From contig SMMW01000080.1 of assembly GCA_004794655.1 (NCBI GenBank), positions 1,822,501 to 1,886,500 of the forward strand: DNA of 64,000 nucleotides. The letters run 5' to 3'. Every line of letters starts with the position of its first letter. Within the stretch, counting starts at the first letter, position 1. The position numbers and the translations under genes are program-made. Shown here one piece after another: positions 49,057 through 61,390 of this stretch. The notes under the pieces are model-generated. The model was not told where the DNA came from. It was given only the letters and a program-made list of their open reading frames with translations, and ran no database searches. The DNA comes from Marisa cornuarietis. Taxonomy: Eukaryota > Mollusca > Gastropoda > Architaenioglossa > Ampullariidae.

Positions 49057-49062
49057 AATAAA
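49057..49062 (+). promoter_or_regulatory. poly(A) signal of B2
   Basis: AATAAA about 206 nt after the stop, as in B1. Confidence 0.8.
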
Positions 49063-49816
49063 AATCTGTTGAATTTAGTCACCGTGTTTTCGCTTTCACT
49101 TTTCCAAAGTGTTTTCAATTAAAAATGCACGCAAGTACGAATCCAATTCACTTACATACTTTTGGCTATTCTGTCTTCATCCTTTCTTTCTCTCCCATGC
49201 ACACACACAGAGAAGCACACTCATGCATGCAATCTCTGTCTCTACTAGCTATTTAGTCAGAAATGTCTCAGATTTGATACATTGGTCATAATCTAAATAA
49301 AGCTGGAATTCTTAAAACAAACAGATGTGGAATGTGGAAGAGATAGCTTAACTGCGCGTATAAGAGAATGAATACATGATTTAGCCATGATCTTCTTCTT
49401 TAATTTAAAATTGTTGATGTTTAAACAGCTCTGAGAAATTAACCCGTCAAAATAGATACAAATTTATCTTCAGAAGTTGGTAGCCCCTATTAAGAAAATG
49501 AAGAAGGCAGTAGATGATTCTACTTTTATTTTGCTTCGTATCATCCGTAAAGAAAATAAAAGCAACGACACATCATCCATTAGACTTAATTTATTGTAAA
49601 GTTTAACAATTCAGATTATCCGCTTGCAACTGTCGCTCATTCTCTCTCTCTCTCTCTCTCTGTTTGGTGTGTGTGTGTGGAGGGAGGGGGGTAAATTCAG
49701 AAAAGCTGTGTTTTGAAGCGTATGTAAATTTATGTGTATAGTTTCTAGGCTCAGATTTACACCTTCGAACTATGTTTTCAAGTTCTATTTCTGAAAAGTA
49801 TGAAAGCTTGCGCGCC

Positions 49817-49898
<82 letters not shown>

Positions 49899-49974
49899 GC
49901 CAGTACACAAAGTAAAAAACTCACTCATGAGCTAGAACGGTGCCGGAGGGACATTCTGAGATTGACAGAACTTA
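49063..49974. other. B2 downstream flank, no gene seen
   Basis: CT run at 49644-49660 and a long (GT)n at 49820-49897. Confidence 0.55.
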
Positions 49975-50867
49975 GATAGAGGAGATTTGGAGATGAAGAC
50001 TATGAACTCTAGTACAAAATGCTAAATGGGGGAAGCTAGACACGAGCATGTCTTTGATGAAGACTGGGGAGCAGCTTACTGACATCACAGCGGTTGAAGT
50101 CACCGAGCATACGGGCTGGCCTACTGATCTTGTCGTCCCTCGATTGTAAGTGTCTGCAATGTGCTCAGCTGCGAGGTTGAAGTCTGGGCCGGGCACATAG
50201 GCTAGTATCACAGTGATTTGGCCGAATTCACGAGATAAATAGTGTGGCCTGAAGGACACTGTCAGCATCTCATAATGGGGAGTACTGTTCTGTTTTCGTA
50301 CTGTGTAGTTCGTGGCCCATTTCTCGCATGCAAGCATACACAAGCCTCCCCTAGATGCTTATTTGTCGCTTGTGCATTTCTGTCAAATCGAATCGTTGTG
50401 GATCCTTCTAATTCGAATGTTACCTCATCTGTTAGCCATGTTTCAGTGAGATAGAAGAGGTCACAACGTCGATAGTCCCCATCGAATTTAATCAGCGCAG
50501 AGAGTTCGTCCTGTTTGTTTTGAAGGGAGCGTACATTAGACAGAGTGATGGCTGGTAATGGATGTTGGCACCCTCGCTTTTTTAGCCTGTTTCTGATCCC
50601 TCCTCTAAATCCTCTCAGTTTCTTTTTTCCTTTTTTGGTTTTTTGTCAGGATCTCACTTAAATTCACATCAGGGAGCGTGGCCTTCTGCCGCAACGATAG
50701 CAGAAAGTCTCGACTGTAAACCAGCATGGCTACGTCGCCATTTTGAACGATCAAAGTTTCAGAGGAGAAAAAAGTCTCCTTTACAGGGACACTTACACAC
50801 AGAAGTAAGATGCTCCACCCAGTCAGACGCATTGCAGTACTACTTATTCCACCTGTCCACAAGCTGA
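49975..50867 (-). mobile_element. 5' part of an L2/CR1-like LINE: endonuclease fragment
   Basis: On the - strand, pieces of an APE-type endonuclease and its leader are readable in order, with frame breaks: YSRDFLLSLR, LSNVRSL, NKQDELSALIKFDGDYRRC, LFYLTETWLTDEV, then VILAYVPGPDFN and NLAAEHIADTYN. A stop within NVRSL and later frameshifts show it is dead. The RT half is absent here. Confidence 0.75.
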
Positions 50868-50959
50868 TAGAAGCAAAATTCCGTAGAAATCAAAACAAGT
50901 TGAAAAAACGTGACTGACGAAAGTGAGCTGGGGTCGGCCACAGAGTAGCGCCCCCTTAC

Positions 50960-52469
50960 GTGTGTTTGTGTACGTTCATGTGAGCTAGCTATATACGTGA
51001 ATGTACAATTCCATTAATTTATTAGAAACTAGTTAACTGACATATTTTATTTATATTTTAAATATTTCATTCGTTAAGCACGTCATTTGCCGGTTTTTTT
51101 TATACAGAATTATGAGAAAAATAATTGGACCACCCATTGTAACATCAGTCTATGACTGCATCGGCATCAGTAGTGTCGTCGACCTCAGCTACAGCTGTAA
51201 ACTATCAGATGTTTATGAGACACAGTTATGATCGCTGTTAGACATTTTTCCCGGATTCGGTCCTGTTATACATTATAAACTCGTTGTTAAGACCTTCCCG
51301 ACTACGACCCCCTCTTAGTAACGATCCAAACATTTTCACGCAAGCTTCATCTCTATTACGACCACCTTCCCAACTCGACTTGCGATTTAAAGTTAATTAA
51401 CAAATAAATTGGGTAGATTTTAAAGAACTTCTTCTGGCCAGCCACCTACTTTATTTTTGGATTTTATAATATATCAGTTTTAATGTAATTTAAATAATGT
51501 AAATGATGCATGACACATTTTCCCTCTTCATTTAGTTTGTGTTTGTGTTTGGCGTGTTTGTCATATAGTGTTACTTGATCAACAATAGAGATGAACAAAA
51601 CTATTATATTACAGAAAAACAATCACAACAATAATATTTTCTACTCATCTGCTGTAAAACATAGCGCATAAGGGTTTTATTTATATGTGAAGATTAACAA
51701 ATCACCGATATCTCTTACATACAAAGCGGTTTTCCCGTTCTGTTCACATAATTTTATTTATTCGTTCTCATAATTTTTTTTACCGAGTTTTTCCTTTGCT
51801 TAATGAATGAACACGGATGTCACAATGTGATTTTCTGTACAGCATAAATGCCTTTTGAATAGGGAAGCAAGATAAATTTTATAGACAAACATACCAAATT
51901 ATATATCTTAGTTTAGAGACAAAGGAGAGCACTGAGTCAGGATGTTTCTATATTCTTGCGCTTTCACCAGAACAACAACATATGGTCACAGGACTTTTGG
52001 CTACTGTGCTGCAAAACAATGGAACTCTCTTCCTCTCCATATCCGCCACCTTCCTACAATTGAATCCTTCAAATCTGCACTGAAAACGCACCTCTTCCTT
52101 GAGCATTTCTCCTAGTCCACAATGCTAGTCCTTACCCCCCCCCTTCCCTCTTGCTACTTTACCCATCACTATTTTTCTCTGTTCCTGTTACTTGATGCCT
52201 TTTGTTATCTGTTTTTGTCAGTACTGTCGTTTTCTTTCGTCCCCTGTGTTCTGTATCTACTTAGTCCACGTCTCTTCCCCGTTTTAAGCGCTAAGAGCAT
52301 GCTCTCACGAGTGTGAATATGCGCTATAAAAATCTTCACTATTATTATTATTATTATTTCATCTCTTTGCTTACCTTGATTAAGGCAATGCTCACAGAGG
52401 TACCCGCTACCCTCTTGAATAGTTTGTTATTTTTGGTGTTGCATTTACAGTTTTTAGGTGAGCCAAGTT
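50960..52469. repeat. tandem duplication, copy 1 left part
   Basis: Matches 58477-59852 ('gttaagaccttcccgactac' in both). It contains a LINE tail that copy 2 lacks. The duplicated unit continues at 56286-57610. Confidence 0.85.
51958..52355 (+). mobile_element. 3' tail of an L2/CR1-like LINE
   Basis: Reads TRTTTYGHRTFGYCAAKQWN and IESFKSALKTHLFLEHFS then a stop, followed by about 230 bp of UTR and an (ATT)n end. Same family as 18373-19089, and less decayed. Confidence 0.8.
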
Positions 52470-54531
52470 GTATTTCGAGTAGCTTCTGTCATTTTGGAGA
52501 GTATGAGAGCAATATGTTTTGCAAGCCGTCACAGATAGGAATGTTTTCTTTCTTGAAATTACAATACTATATCGTAAAGCACTATTTTGTCAAATATTGT
52601 AATCAAACCATATTATGGTCATTAAGCATCAACAGTTATCCCGTCTCTGTCGGTTTTTTTGTTTATGTTCAGCGCCAATTACAGGAATTCGTATCACAGT
52701 GAAAAGCTTCTCTTCGATGTAACCATTTTTACACACTTTTTATGGGGCTTTTTTAACTAACAGAAATGCTGTGTTGTTTTACAAACCATTCCAAGATGCG
52801 GTAAATATGCTTTGAGTCTTTGAGCAGTACGGCTGTGTAACCCAATTGCTCTGCTATTGTGTAAGTAAAACTAAGCGAGGGATGAATTATTTTCTTGATC
52901 TTACACAGAACCATGCGCCTTATTACTTGACACAGCCTCCATTTCTCATTTGCTAAACACCATGACAGACATATGTATATCGCACGACTAATTTGTATTG
53001 AGAGAAAGTATACTCTCGATTTGTTTACATGCAATGAGCAACCAATGTGTTATGACACTGAATAGTAACTACTGGACTGAAGTCATATTCAATTAATGTA
53101 TGCACCTTTATTCCGTGTGAAGAGCCTTCTTTAAACTTTCTCATTTCTTAAAATTAACGTTCCTGTCGCCCATAACGGTCACCAAATGAGACGAGGACAG
53201 GAACGAGTCCCCCCTACCCATTCCTGAGATCCAACAACGAGCTTCTTAATCACAACCACTAGAAGCAGGTGGCTCTTAGACACAGGAAAATGAGCAACAA
53301 CAGCCTGTCGATACCCTGGCTTATCTCCAAGGTTTGGAATATTTGTAGCCCAGCTAACTTCTTTGATGCCACATAACAGGTTTATGAAGCCCCCTTTTCT
53401 TACAACCTGAGATTGTTTCAGTACATAGATACTGATATTTTTATATCTCCTTTCTCGATGAAGGCGCAGGGCGCTGTTCCGCGAGTTCGGTATAAGGGCC
53501 TATGTGCTCGCACCCACCGTGGTTTGGTCGGCGACTTTTGCAAGTCGACAGACACCCACCCATAGTGGTGCTTGGAGATAAAGGGTGCGCCGTGAAGTGG
53601 AAGAAGCCCACTGATAAACAATGATGGCTCGCGACATTAGTAATATCTATACTGGATCGGTTGCGGACATGTGTAGCACCGAGGTGCCCGGGCAGCAAGC
53701 CAACAGTCAACACAGTGTTACGGTTACTTATGGCACAAGGTTTTGAACGGAGAACGCTTGTACACTCAACCACTCTAGAAAAGGGGATGAGCTCACCCAC
53801 GAGCCAAGTCGCTACATCTGGGGTATTGTTGGACTGGCAGAGGTACGCTGGACAGGGTTCGGATAGACGCAGACACTCAAGGTCTATAAACTGTTCTTGG
53901 CGAGGAGACCAAGCAGGTGCACGGGGTCGGTTCTCTTGTCCGCAAACAGGGGGCGAAGGCGGTTCTCAGCTGGTCCCTCATCTCAAGCAGGGTCCTTTCC
54001 GTCCCAGTCGCTACCAAACTTCACATTTGACTCTCATCCAGTTATACTCTCCTACTTCCCTTCACCAGGACGAGGAGGTGAAGCTGTTTTATGAACACCG
54101 AAAAAGGACATCTACTGCACGATCGGGGAATTAAATGTTGAATTTGGCCCAGTCGTACACCAGGCACAGGCAGGCACAGTAGGCTGATCATTTCGAGCCT
54201 TTATTTGGAACTAAAGTTGTTATTTATAATTATAGTTTATGTGTATTCATTTCTACATGGCGTGCAACAATTAAAATCCAGTAAATAGAAGACTAATCAC
54301 AGAGATCACACATCGCGCGTTCAGCCCGTAGTTCAGACTCAGACACGCTGTCATGTGTCGCACCTGTCTTTCGCCTTCGGTCTCGTCACAGTGTCACAGA
54401 TGTTCATCTGAATATCTGACTGGCACAATGACTCATTCTGTTTATACACGCGTCCATCCTCTTTACAGGTGAGCATTGCACGGAAAACACGTAAGGCACA
54501 ATAACTTTAGGAGAAATTAAACTGTACAGTA

Positions 54532-54564
<33 letters not shown>

Positions 54565-55215
54565 TATAATAATAAGAAGAAGAAGAAGAACATCCCAGCC
54601 CTATAAGGAAGCTCTTGGCACTGTAAAAAGAACACACGATAGGTACGTTAGTGGACTGTTGTTCTCAAGATTACATCTTGTTCTAAGACCAAGATGTCGA
54701 TAGGTCACAATTTATATCCACAGACCTTATAATCAATTGTCAGACGCAGAATAAATCGATCAATAATCAAGAACGTGCCTGAAATGGTCAGGACATTGGT
54801 GATTCCCATGATCACATATCACCAGAGAGAATCTGCACTAAAATGTTAAAACATTTGACTGTTTAACGATCATGTAACGTCCGTCTAAGGGAGGACAAAC
54901 GAAGAAGCTGTCATGGCTCTAGTGGGCCAAAGAAAGTTGAAATTAATTGATGAAAATAAAAAGGCTACAAGAAAATAAACAGTTCTGCAAATCGCGAGGA
55001 CAAAATTAAAACTTGTAGGTCGATACTATGATACTGGATGCACAAGAGTTGTTGAAGTGAATGTTGCAAATCACGGACCGCAAAGTACATGGAGACCGTA
55101 ATGATGCACAGAAGATGACAAACTTTCGAGCTCTGTGAATTTGTCTTCAACATAACTTGTAACTGTTGTGGCGTTTGATTCCACGCCGCACACTTTATAG
55201 TATTCTGAATCCATA

Positions 55216-55291
<76 letters not shown>

Positions 55292-55851
55292 TATCTCTTT
55301 TATTTCAAGTAAATTTAAACAGCCAACCAACTTCAGTTATGATGAATGTCGCGTGTCGCATGCTGGCTCAGTCCGAGCCTTAGTTCTAAAATGGGGGAGG
55401 GGGTTTGCTGCGTCATAAGAATCTGACGCAATCGTTGTGATTTGGTTGGTTTTGACGTGATTGGCGCGTGGGGAGAGAGGGGCGGTTATGGAAGAGCGAA
55501 GAAAGTAAAAGGGAGACTGCTGCGAAAAGGCAGACGACTGTGGAATAAATACCGAGACTTTCTTCAGCTGTTAATCTGCTGTTGGAGCGGATTGATGATC
55601 ATCAGAGCGGGGTGGTATCTTAGGGTATAGACAGGGAGGAGGAGGTATTGGGCATGTAGGCGTCTTCTTTTGCCCCGGCCCATTATTTTCTTTGTTCTCT
55701 TCTACGTTTCTTCTACATTTGTTTGGGTTTTTTTCTTTTTTTGTTTTGATTAAACGTGTCTTTGTATTGTCCTCTCGTGTGCGTGTCGTTTGTTCTGCAC
55801 TGGAGAGCGATTGGATTCGTCGCTACACGCGACAATGAACACAAACGGTCT
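52470..55851. other. no gene seen; segment missing from duplication copy 2
   Basis: Includes TAA-type microsatellites at 54531-54592 and 55214-55291 and a GC-richer block at about 53440-54170 that may be an old insertion. No domain recognised in its open frames. Confidence 0.5.
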
Positions 55852-56912
55852 CTAAGGTCTGTAAGTAACTGAAGTAATTGGTGGTAAAATCTTTCTTCTA
55901 AGACGACTGAATAATTGCTGGAAGTGAAGCTTGAACTTGGAAGAATAGTGATAATAGATAAAACAGTGTACGCAGCTGTTTGTTTCTGGAATCCAGTTCA
56001 TAATCGAAGCAAAGATTAGCAAACCCTCATTATTTAAATCGACCTTAAGATTGGCCCAAACAAAGACACAGGTTTCCCAAGCAACAAGTGGTAACATGGT
56101 TCCAATGTACACACAAGAAACTATTACTAACATGACTGTGAGAGCCCTCTGCCGGCTGGAACTGTCTGAGGCGACAAAACTCGTCTCTTCTCGCCATTTT
56201 AATGCCGTGTTCAGCTTTATTACTGTCACTAAAGTCGCCGTCGACACGATGATGTATACAGCAACGGGAAATGCAAATCCTAGCAGATTGTTCTTAAATA
56301 TTGTCAGTATTGTTTTGTTGGCGCGGAAGAATTCCGTACTAAAAAACATGCGAATTTTTGTCCCTTGAATAATAACCACATCACTGTAGTGGCAAAGCGG
56401 AAAGGTAACACGGCAAAGCTAAAGAATCAGGAAAGATGTTACAATCACTGTTGCCATGGTGCGCGTGCTAATCAGTGTAGAAGCTCGGAGAGGAAACACC
56501 ACACACACGCAACGTTCGACCGCGATCACCATGGTGATGAAGCAGGATGTTGATCTCAATGTGTATACTACGCTTAATACACCAGCATAAACATGTCTGT
56601 TATATGTTTTAAATGTCGCTTCGTCAGACCACTCGATGAAGTAGCTGACAGAAAACAATAAGAACATCGACAACAAGAAGCCGCAGTCCGTGAGAGCCAA
56701 GGAGAACAGAGGTTCATTCGATCACGGAGACCCTGACTGTAGAACACAACACAGTTGATGATGTTACTCGGAATACCGATAAGACACACCAGGGGTGTAA
56801 GACCTACAGAGATAATAATATCAGCTATCTTATAGATAGCGAAGCTTGGCTCACTGGGAGATGAGAATACTGATGTCACCCCGGGTATCGTCACGTTAAT
56901 AGACTCATTCAT
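55852..56912 (-). pseudogene. rhodopsin-type GPCR pseudogene, chemosensory-like
   Basis: Single-exon GPCR on the - strand with ATG at 56912. The N-terminus has possible N-glycosylation sites (NES, NVT). TM1 ends near VFYSQGLRDRMN. A 4-nt deletion at about 56708-56725 (against the copy at 60.3 kb) shifts the frame at the start of TM2. TM2-4 follow with ERCVCVVFPL in place of the usual DRY region. An in-frame TAG at 56421-56419 interrupts after SFLIL. The rest is open to the natural end: TM5, TM6 (RALTVMLVIVSCVYIG) and TM7 with FIYYHYSSKF. The ERC and FIYY forms resemble gastropod chemosensory-receptor-like GPCRs. The ligand is unknown. Two lesions make it a pseudogene unless they are sequence errors. 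Confidence 0.8.
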
Positions 56913-57178
56913 TATTCTTAAACATCTACAATGCTTTGTTCTATCAACCTACCCTTTAGCCTCTGGTTTAAAACATTTACTTTGTGTCTTGTAGAATGCA
57001 CTGCTTAAATAGCTTTTTAATAATTATTAAAAGGGAAAATCGGCAGAAATTATTTTTTGAACTAAATAAATTTTTTAATTTGGCTGTTTATTTTTCAAAT
57101 ATATAAAAAATCAATGCCCTTAATATTCTGTCTAGATTGTGAAATAAAGGTTTTGGGAGTAAATATGAATAATGTTGG

Positions 57179-57251
<73 letters not shown>

Positions 57252-57315
57252 ACTGATTTGCAAAGATGCAACTGTGTGTTTCATTTTGTAAATTGTTTTA
57301 AAACTCTCAAGCTGA

Positions 57316-57366
<51 letters not shown>

Positions 57367-57610
57367 ACCTCATTTCGTCAGTTAGGCGTTTAAATTTATG
57401 AGAAAATGATTTCACATTACTCAGTCTGATATCAAACAGATTCTTACTTCAACATCCAACCTTTAATAATTTCTCGCACGGTATTGATGGGATGCGTTCG
57501 GTTTTTAAGAGTCCTGTTGATAGCCGGAATTGCGGGAAACTGTTTGACATTCTTATGGAACAAATCGCAAACTATTAAATGTTTTTCATTTTACATTGCA
57601 TTTAACACGA
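56913..57610. repeat. tandem duplication, copy 1 right part
   Basis: Matches 60480-61390 with drift. Includes (GT)n at 57183-57247 and (ATT)n at 57318-57365, both absent from copy 2. Confidence 0.7.
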
Positions 57611-58476
57611 AAACTTTATAATAAATATCCCGCAAGAAGCAGTAGCAAAGCTACACTTCATATACAACAAGCTGTAATTATCGAACATCATGTAATCTGA
57701 CAGAAAATTGTATATACATTCGAGTAGACTGGTATACTGTACCTCACTTGTGTACCATAAGACGGAGGAGAGATCATGTATACACACGGCTCTTTATCAC
57801 AGTGACACCGGAGATAAGACATTGTACTGATACCCACAGGAGATAGTAACTACCAGAATGTACCTTGGTAACCAGGACACATCGAAACACGCCCTAAAAT
57901 CTGTAAAGATGTAAATTAAAAGAGTTTGTTTATATTCATTAATAATTAAATGGCTTAGACTTAATTTACTAAGTTGTTTAAAAAGTTGTTACATAATGTA
58001 ATGTGGTAGCCTTTGAGCATATATAATTATATATTTTATATAACATTAAAAAAAAGAAAGTGTGAACAGTTAAAGATAAAAGCGCACAATTCAGGTCTTT
58101 CACAGGTGACAATCCTGGTTTCGTTCGATAAAACGGAACTCTGTTCCTTTCTAGGTCTGTGGTGATGTTTGTGTGCATACTATGGCATGCCAGGACATCA
58201 ATATTGTTATTAAAAGACGAATAGAAGTTTTATGTCACAGCCTAGTTAAAACGAATCGGATGTTTGGAATTCACTCACGCGTAAACCTTTCCACCTAAAT
58301 TAAAGTTGACTACGCTGGATACCTTCAAGTTCTGGATATTTTTATGCTTTATCAACAGAGTTCACAAATGCGCTCGTGTATTTAGCCTGTGTATTGTTGA
58401 TTTTAGATAAGCTCAATAACCCATCGTCCCTTTTCCCCGCCCTTTCTTGTGTAATTACGGTTCATAGTCTGGAAGG
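57611..58476. other. no gene seen
   Basis: Spacer between the two duplication copies; nothing recognised. Confidence 0.5.
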
Positions 58477-59852
58477 TGAGTACGTGTGTATGTGTATGTG
58501 TGTGTATATACGTGAATGTACAAGCCCATTAATTTATCTGAAACTATTTAACGGACATATTTCACTTTATTTTAAATATGTAAAAAACACATCATTTGCT
58601 GGGTTTTTGTTCTTCAGAATTATGACAAAAATAATTGGACTACACCCATTGTAAAATCAGTTTATGAGTGCATTGACCTGCGATGTTCAGGTTTTTGCTT
58701 TGTTTTCAGTAATGTGGTCGACATCAGCTACTGCTGTAAACTATCAGAGTTTTATAAGTTATCATCGCTGTTAAACATTTTTCACGGATAAGGTCCTGTT
58801 ATACATTATAAACTCGTTGTTAAGACCTTCCCGACTACGATCCCCTCTTAGAAACGATCCAAACATTTTCACGCACGTATTTTGCTAGATAAACTTCATC
58901 TCCCCAACTCGACTTACGATTTAAAGTTTATGCTCTATTAATTGAAAAAATAAGTAAATTTTAAAAGACTGCTTCTGGCCGGCCGCTTACCCTATTTTGT
59001 GATTTTCTAACATAACAGCGCTAATATAACTGAAATAATGTAAGTGATCCATGACACATATGCACGTTTCATTTAGTTTCTGTTTGGCGTGTATTTTATA
59101 TATTAGATGATCAACTGGTCGTGCTTTTTGATATTATAAGTAAAACGCGCATGCAAAGAAAAAATATGTGTAAAATAAAAAAAGTCCTTTTTTAACTGCA
59201 TGCACAGAAAAATAATTTTCCAAAACATTTCCGTTTTACTACTCTTTAAAAATATTCATGTTTTAACTAGCTCTGAAAAACAGCTTTTAAAAATATATAA
59301 AAATTATACTGTACAGTTTAAGACCCATATTTAAAATGTTGAAGTTTATGTTGGCTGAATGATAACATAGCTAGAAACAAAATCTTTTGACTTATTTTAC
59401 AGAAAAACAATCACAACAATAATATTTTCTACTCATCAGCTTCAAAACAAACTAAGTGAAATGTCGCTATTGGTTTTATTTATATGTAAAGATTAACAAT
59501 CCACCTAAATCTCTTACATACAAAGCAGTTTTCCCATTCTGTACACATGCTCGTTCTCATAATTGTTTTCTACTTAATTCAATCTTCGCTTAATCAATGA
59601 ACACATTGTGTGATTTTCTGGACAGCATAAATGCCTTTTGAATTGTAAAGCAAGATAAATTTTATAGACAAACATACCAAATTCAATCCCAATATATCTA
59701 TGTTTAGAAACAAAGGAGAGCTTTGAGTCCATCGCGATGTTTCTCTATTCTTGTGTTGTCATCTCTTTGTCATGCTCTTAGAGGTACCCGCTACCCTCTT
59801 GAATAGTTTGTTATTTTGGTGTTGCATTTACAGTTTTTAGGTGAGCCAAGTT
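58477..59852. repeat. tandem duplication, copy 2 left part
   Basis: Matches 50960-52469 without the LINE tail and with about 270 extra bp at 59110-59390. Confidence 0.85.
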
Positions 59853-59854
59853 AT

Positions 59855-60479
59855 AATTGTTCTTAAATATTGTCAGTATTGTTTTGTTGGCGCGGTAGAA
59901 TTCCGTTTCAAAAACCATCCGAATTTTTGTCCCTTGAAAAATAATCACAGCACTATAGTGGCAAAGCAGAAAGGTAAAACGGCAAAGCTGAAGAATCAGA
60001 AAAGATGTTACAATCACTGTTCCCATGGTGCGCGTGCTAATCAGTGTAGAAGCTCGGAGAGGAAACACCACACACACGCAACGTTCGACCGCGATCACCA
60101 TGGTGATGAAGGAGGATGTTGATCTTAAGGTATATACTACGCTTAATACAGCAACATAAACATGTCTGTTATATTTTTCGGAGGTAACTTCGTCAGACCA
60201 CATCATTAAATAGCTCACGGGATGCGCTATCAACATGGACAACAAGAAGGCGCAGTCCGTGAGAGCCAAGGAGAAGAGACAGACGTTCATTCTGTCGCGG
60301 AGACCCTGACTGTAGAAGACGACAAAGTTGATGACATTAGCCGGGATACCGATAAGACATAGTAATGGTGTAAGACCTACAAATGTAATCACCTCAACTA
60401 TCTTGAAGATAGTGAGGCTTAGCTCATTGGGAGATGAGACTACTGATGTCACCCCGGGTATCGTCACGTTAATAGACTC
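59855..60479 (-). pseudogene. truncated GPCR pseudogene, paralogue of 55852-56912
   Basis: The same receptor as the first copy, with an unbroken frame from the N-terminus through TM4 to the start of TM5 (FRANKTILTIFKNN in copy 1, FYRANKTILTIFKNN here). It has neither the 4-nt deletion nor the stop of copy 1. The expected ATG is ACG (60479-60477). The coding match ends abruptly at about 59855, where DNA equivalent to 52469 is joined. TM6, TM7 and the C-tail are missing. It cannot make a seven-helix receptor. Confidence 0.8.
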
Positions 60480-61390
60480 ATTCGTTATTCTTAAACAATT
60501 GCAATGCTATGTTCTATCAACATATTATTTGCCTCAGGCTGAAAACATTTTCTACGTGTCTTGTAGAACGCATTACTTTAATAGCTCCTTAATAATTAGG
60601 GAAAAGCTGGAGAAACTAACTTTGAACTGAAATAAATTTTAAAATTCAGCTGTTAATTTTTAATACATGCTCCTTCGATAAATACACAATAGAACAGTCA
60701 AAAACACTTTAATAAAAGTTACCTTGTAATACCGTTTCCTTTCCCTTTAAGAATGTCGAGGACTACTGACTAAAGTAATCAGTAAAAAAAGATGAGGTTC
60801 ACCATATTGAAACTATAATTAAATTACAATATGTTAAAATCAATGCCCTTCATAATATTGCTAGATTCTGAGCTCCTGGAAAAAGTGGTTTAGGAAAAAA
60901 TATGAAAAATGTTAGTTGAAAAGATTTCAAATTTCCGAATAAAATTGCTTGTTTATGTGCGCATATGTGTGCATGTGTTTGCGGGCCCACATGTGTGTGT
61001 GTGAAGCAGGGCACGATTGTGTCTGTTCGTATGTCAACTCATATGTGTATGTGCGTGTGTGGGAGATTACTTATTATTGCTTTTGCAAGGAAGAAACCGT
61101 CTGTTTCATTTCGTAAATTGATTTAAGAAGCTGACTTTTTTAATTGTATTGTTAGTGTCAAAATTCGTTGTTTTATTTTTAAAATATCTAGAAAATAATT
61201 GCACGCTGCCTATTCTTAAATCAAGTTAAGTCTTATTTCATTGACATCTGACCTTTGAGAATTTACCGTAGATAATTGATAGCATGGTTATTAAAACTTT
61301 CGTCGTATTACTGAAATCTACTAGATATTTTTAACAGATCAAATCTGAGAAGTACTAAACATTTTTAAATTTACATCGCATTGAACACAA
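60480..61390. repeat. tandem duplication, copy 2 right part
   Basis: Diverged match to 56913-57610; ends near 'tttacatcgcattgaacac'. Confidence 0.6.
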
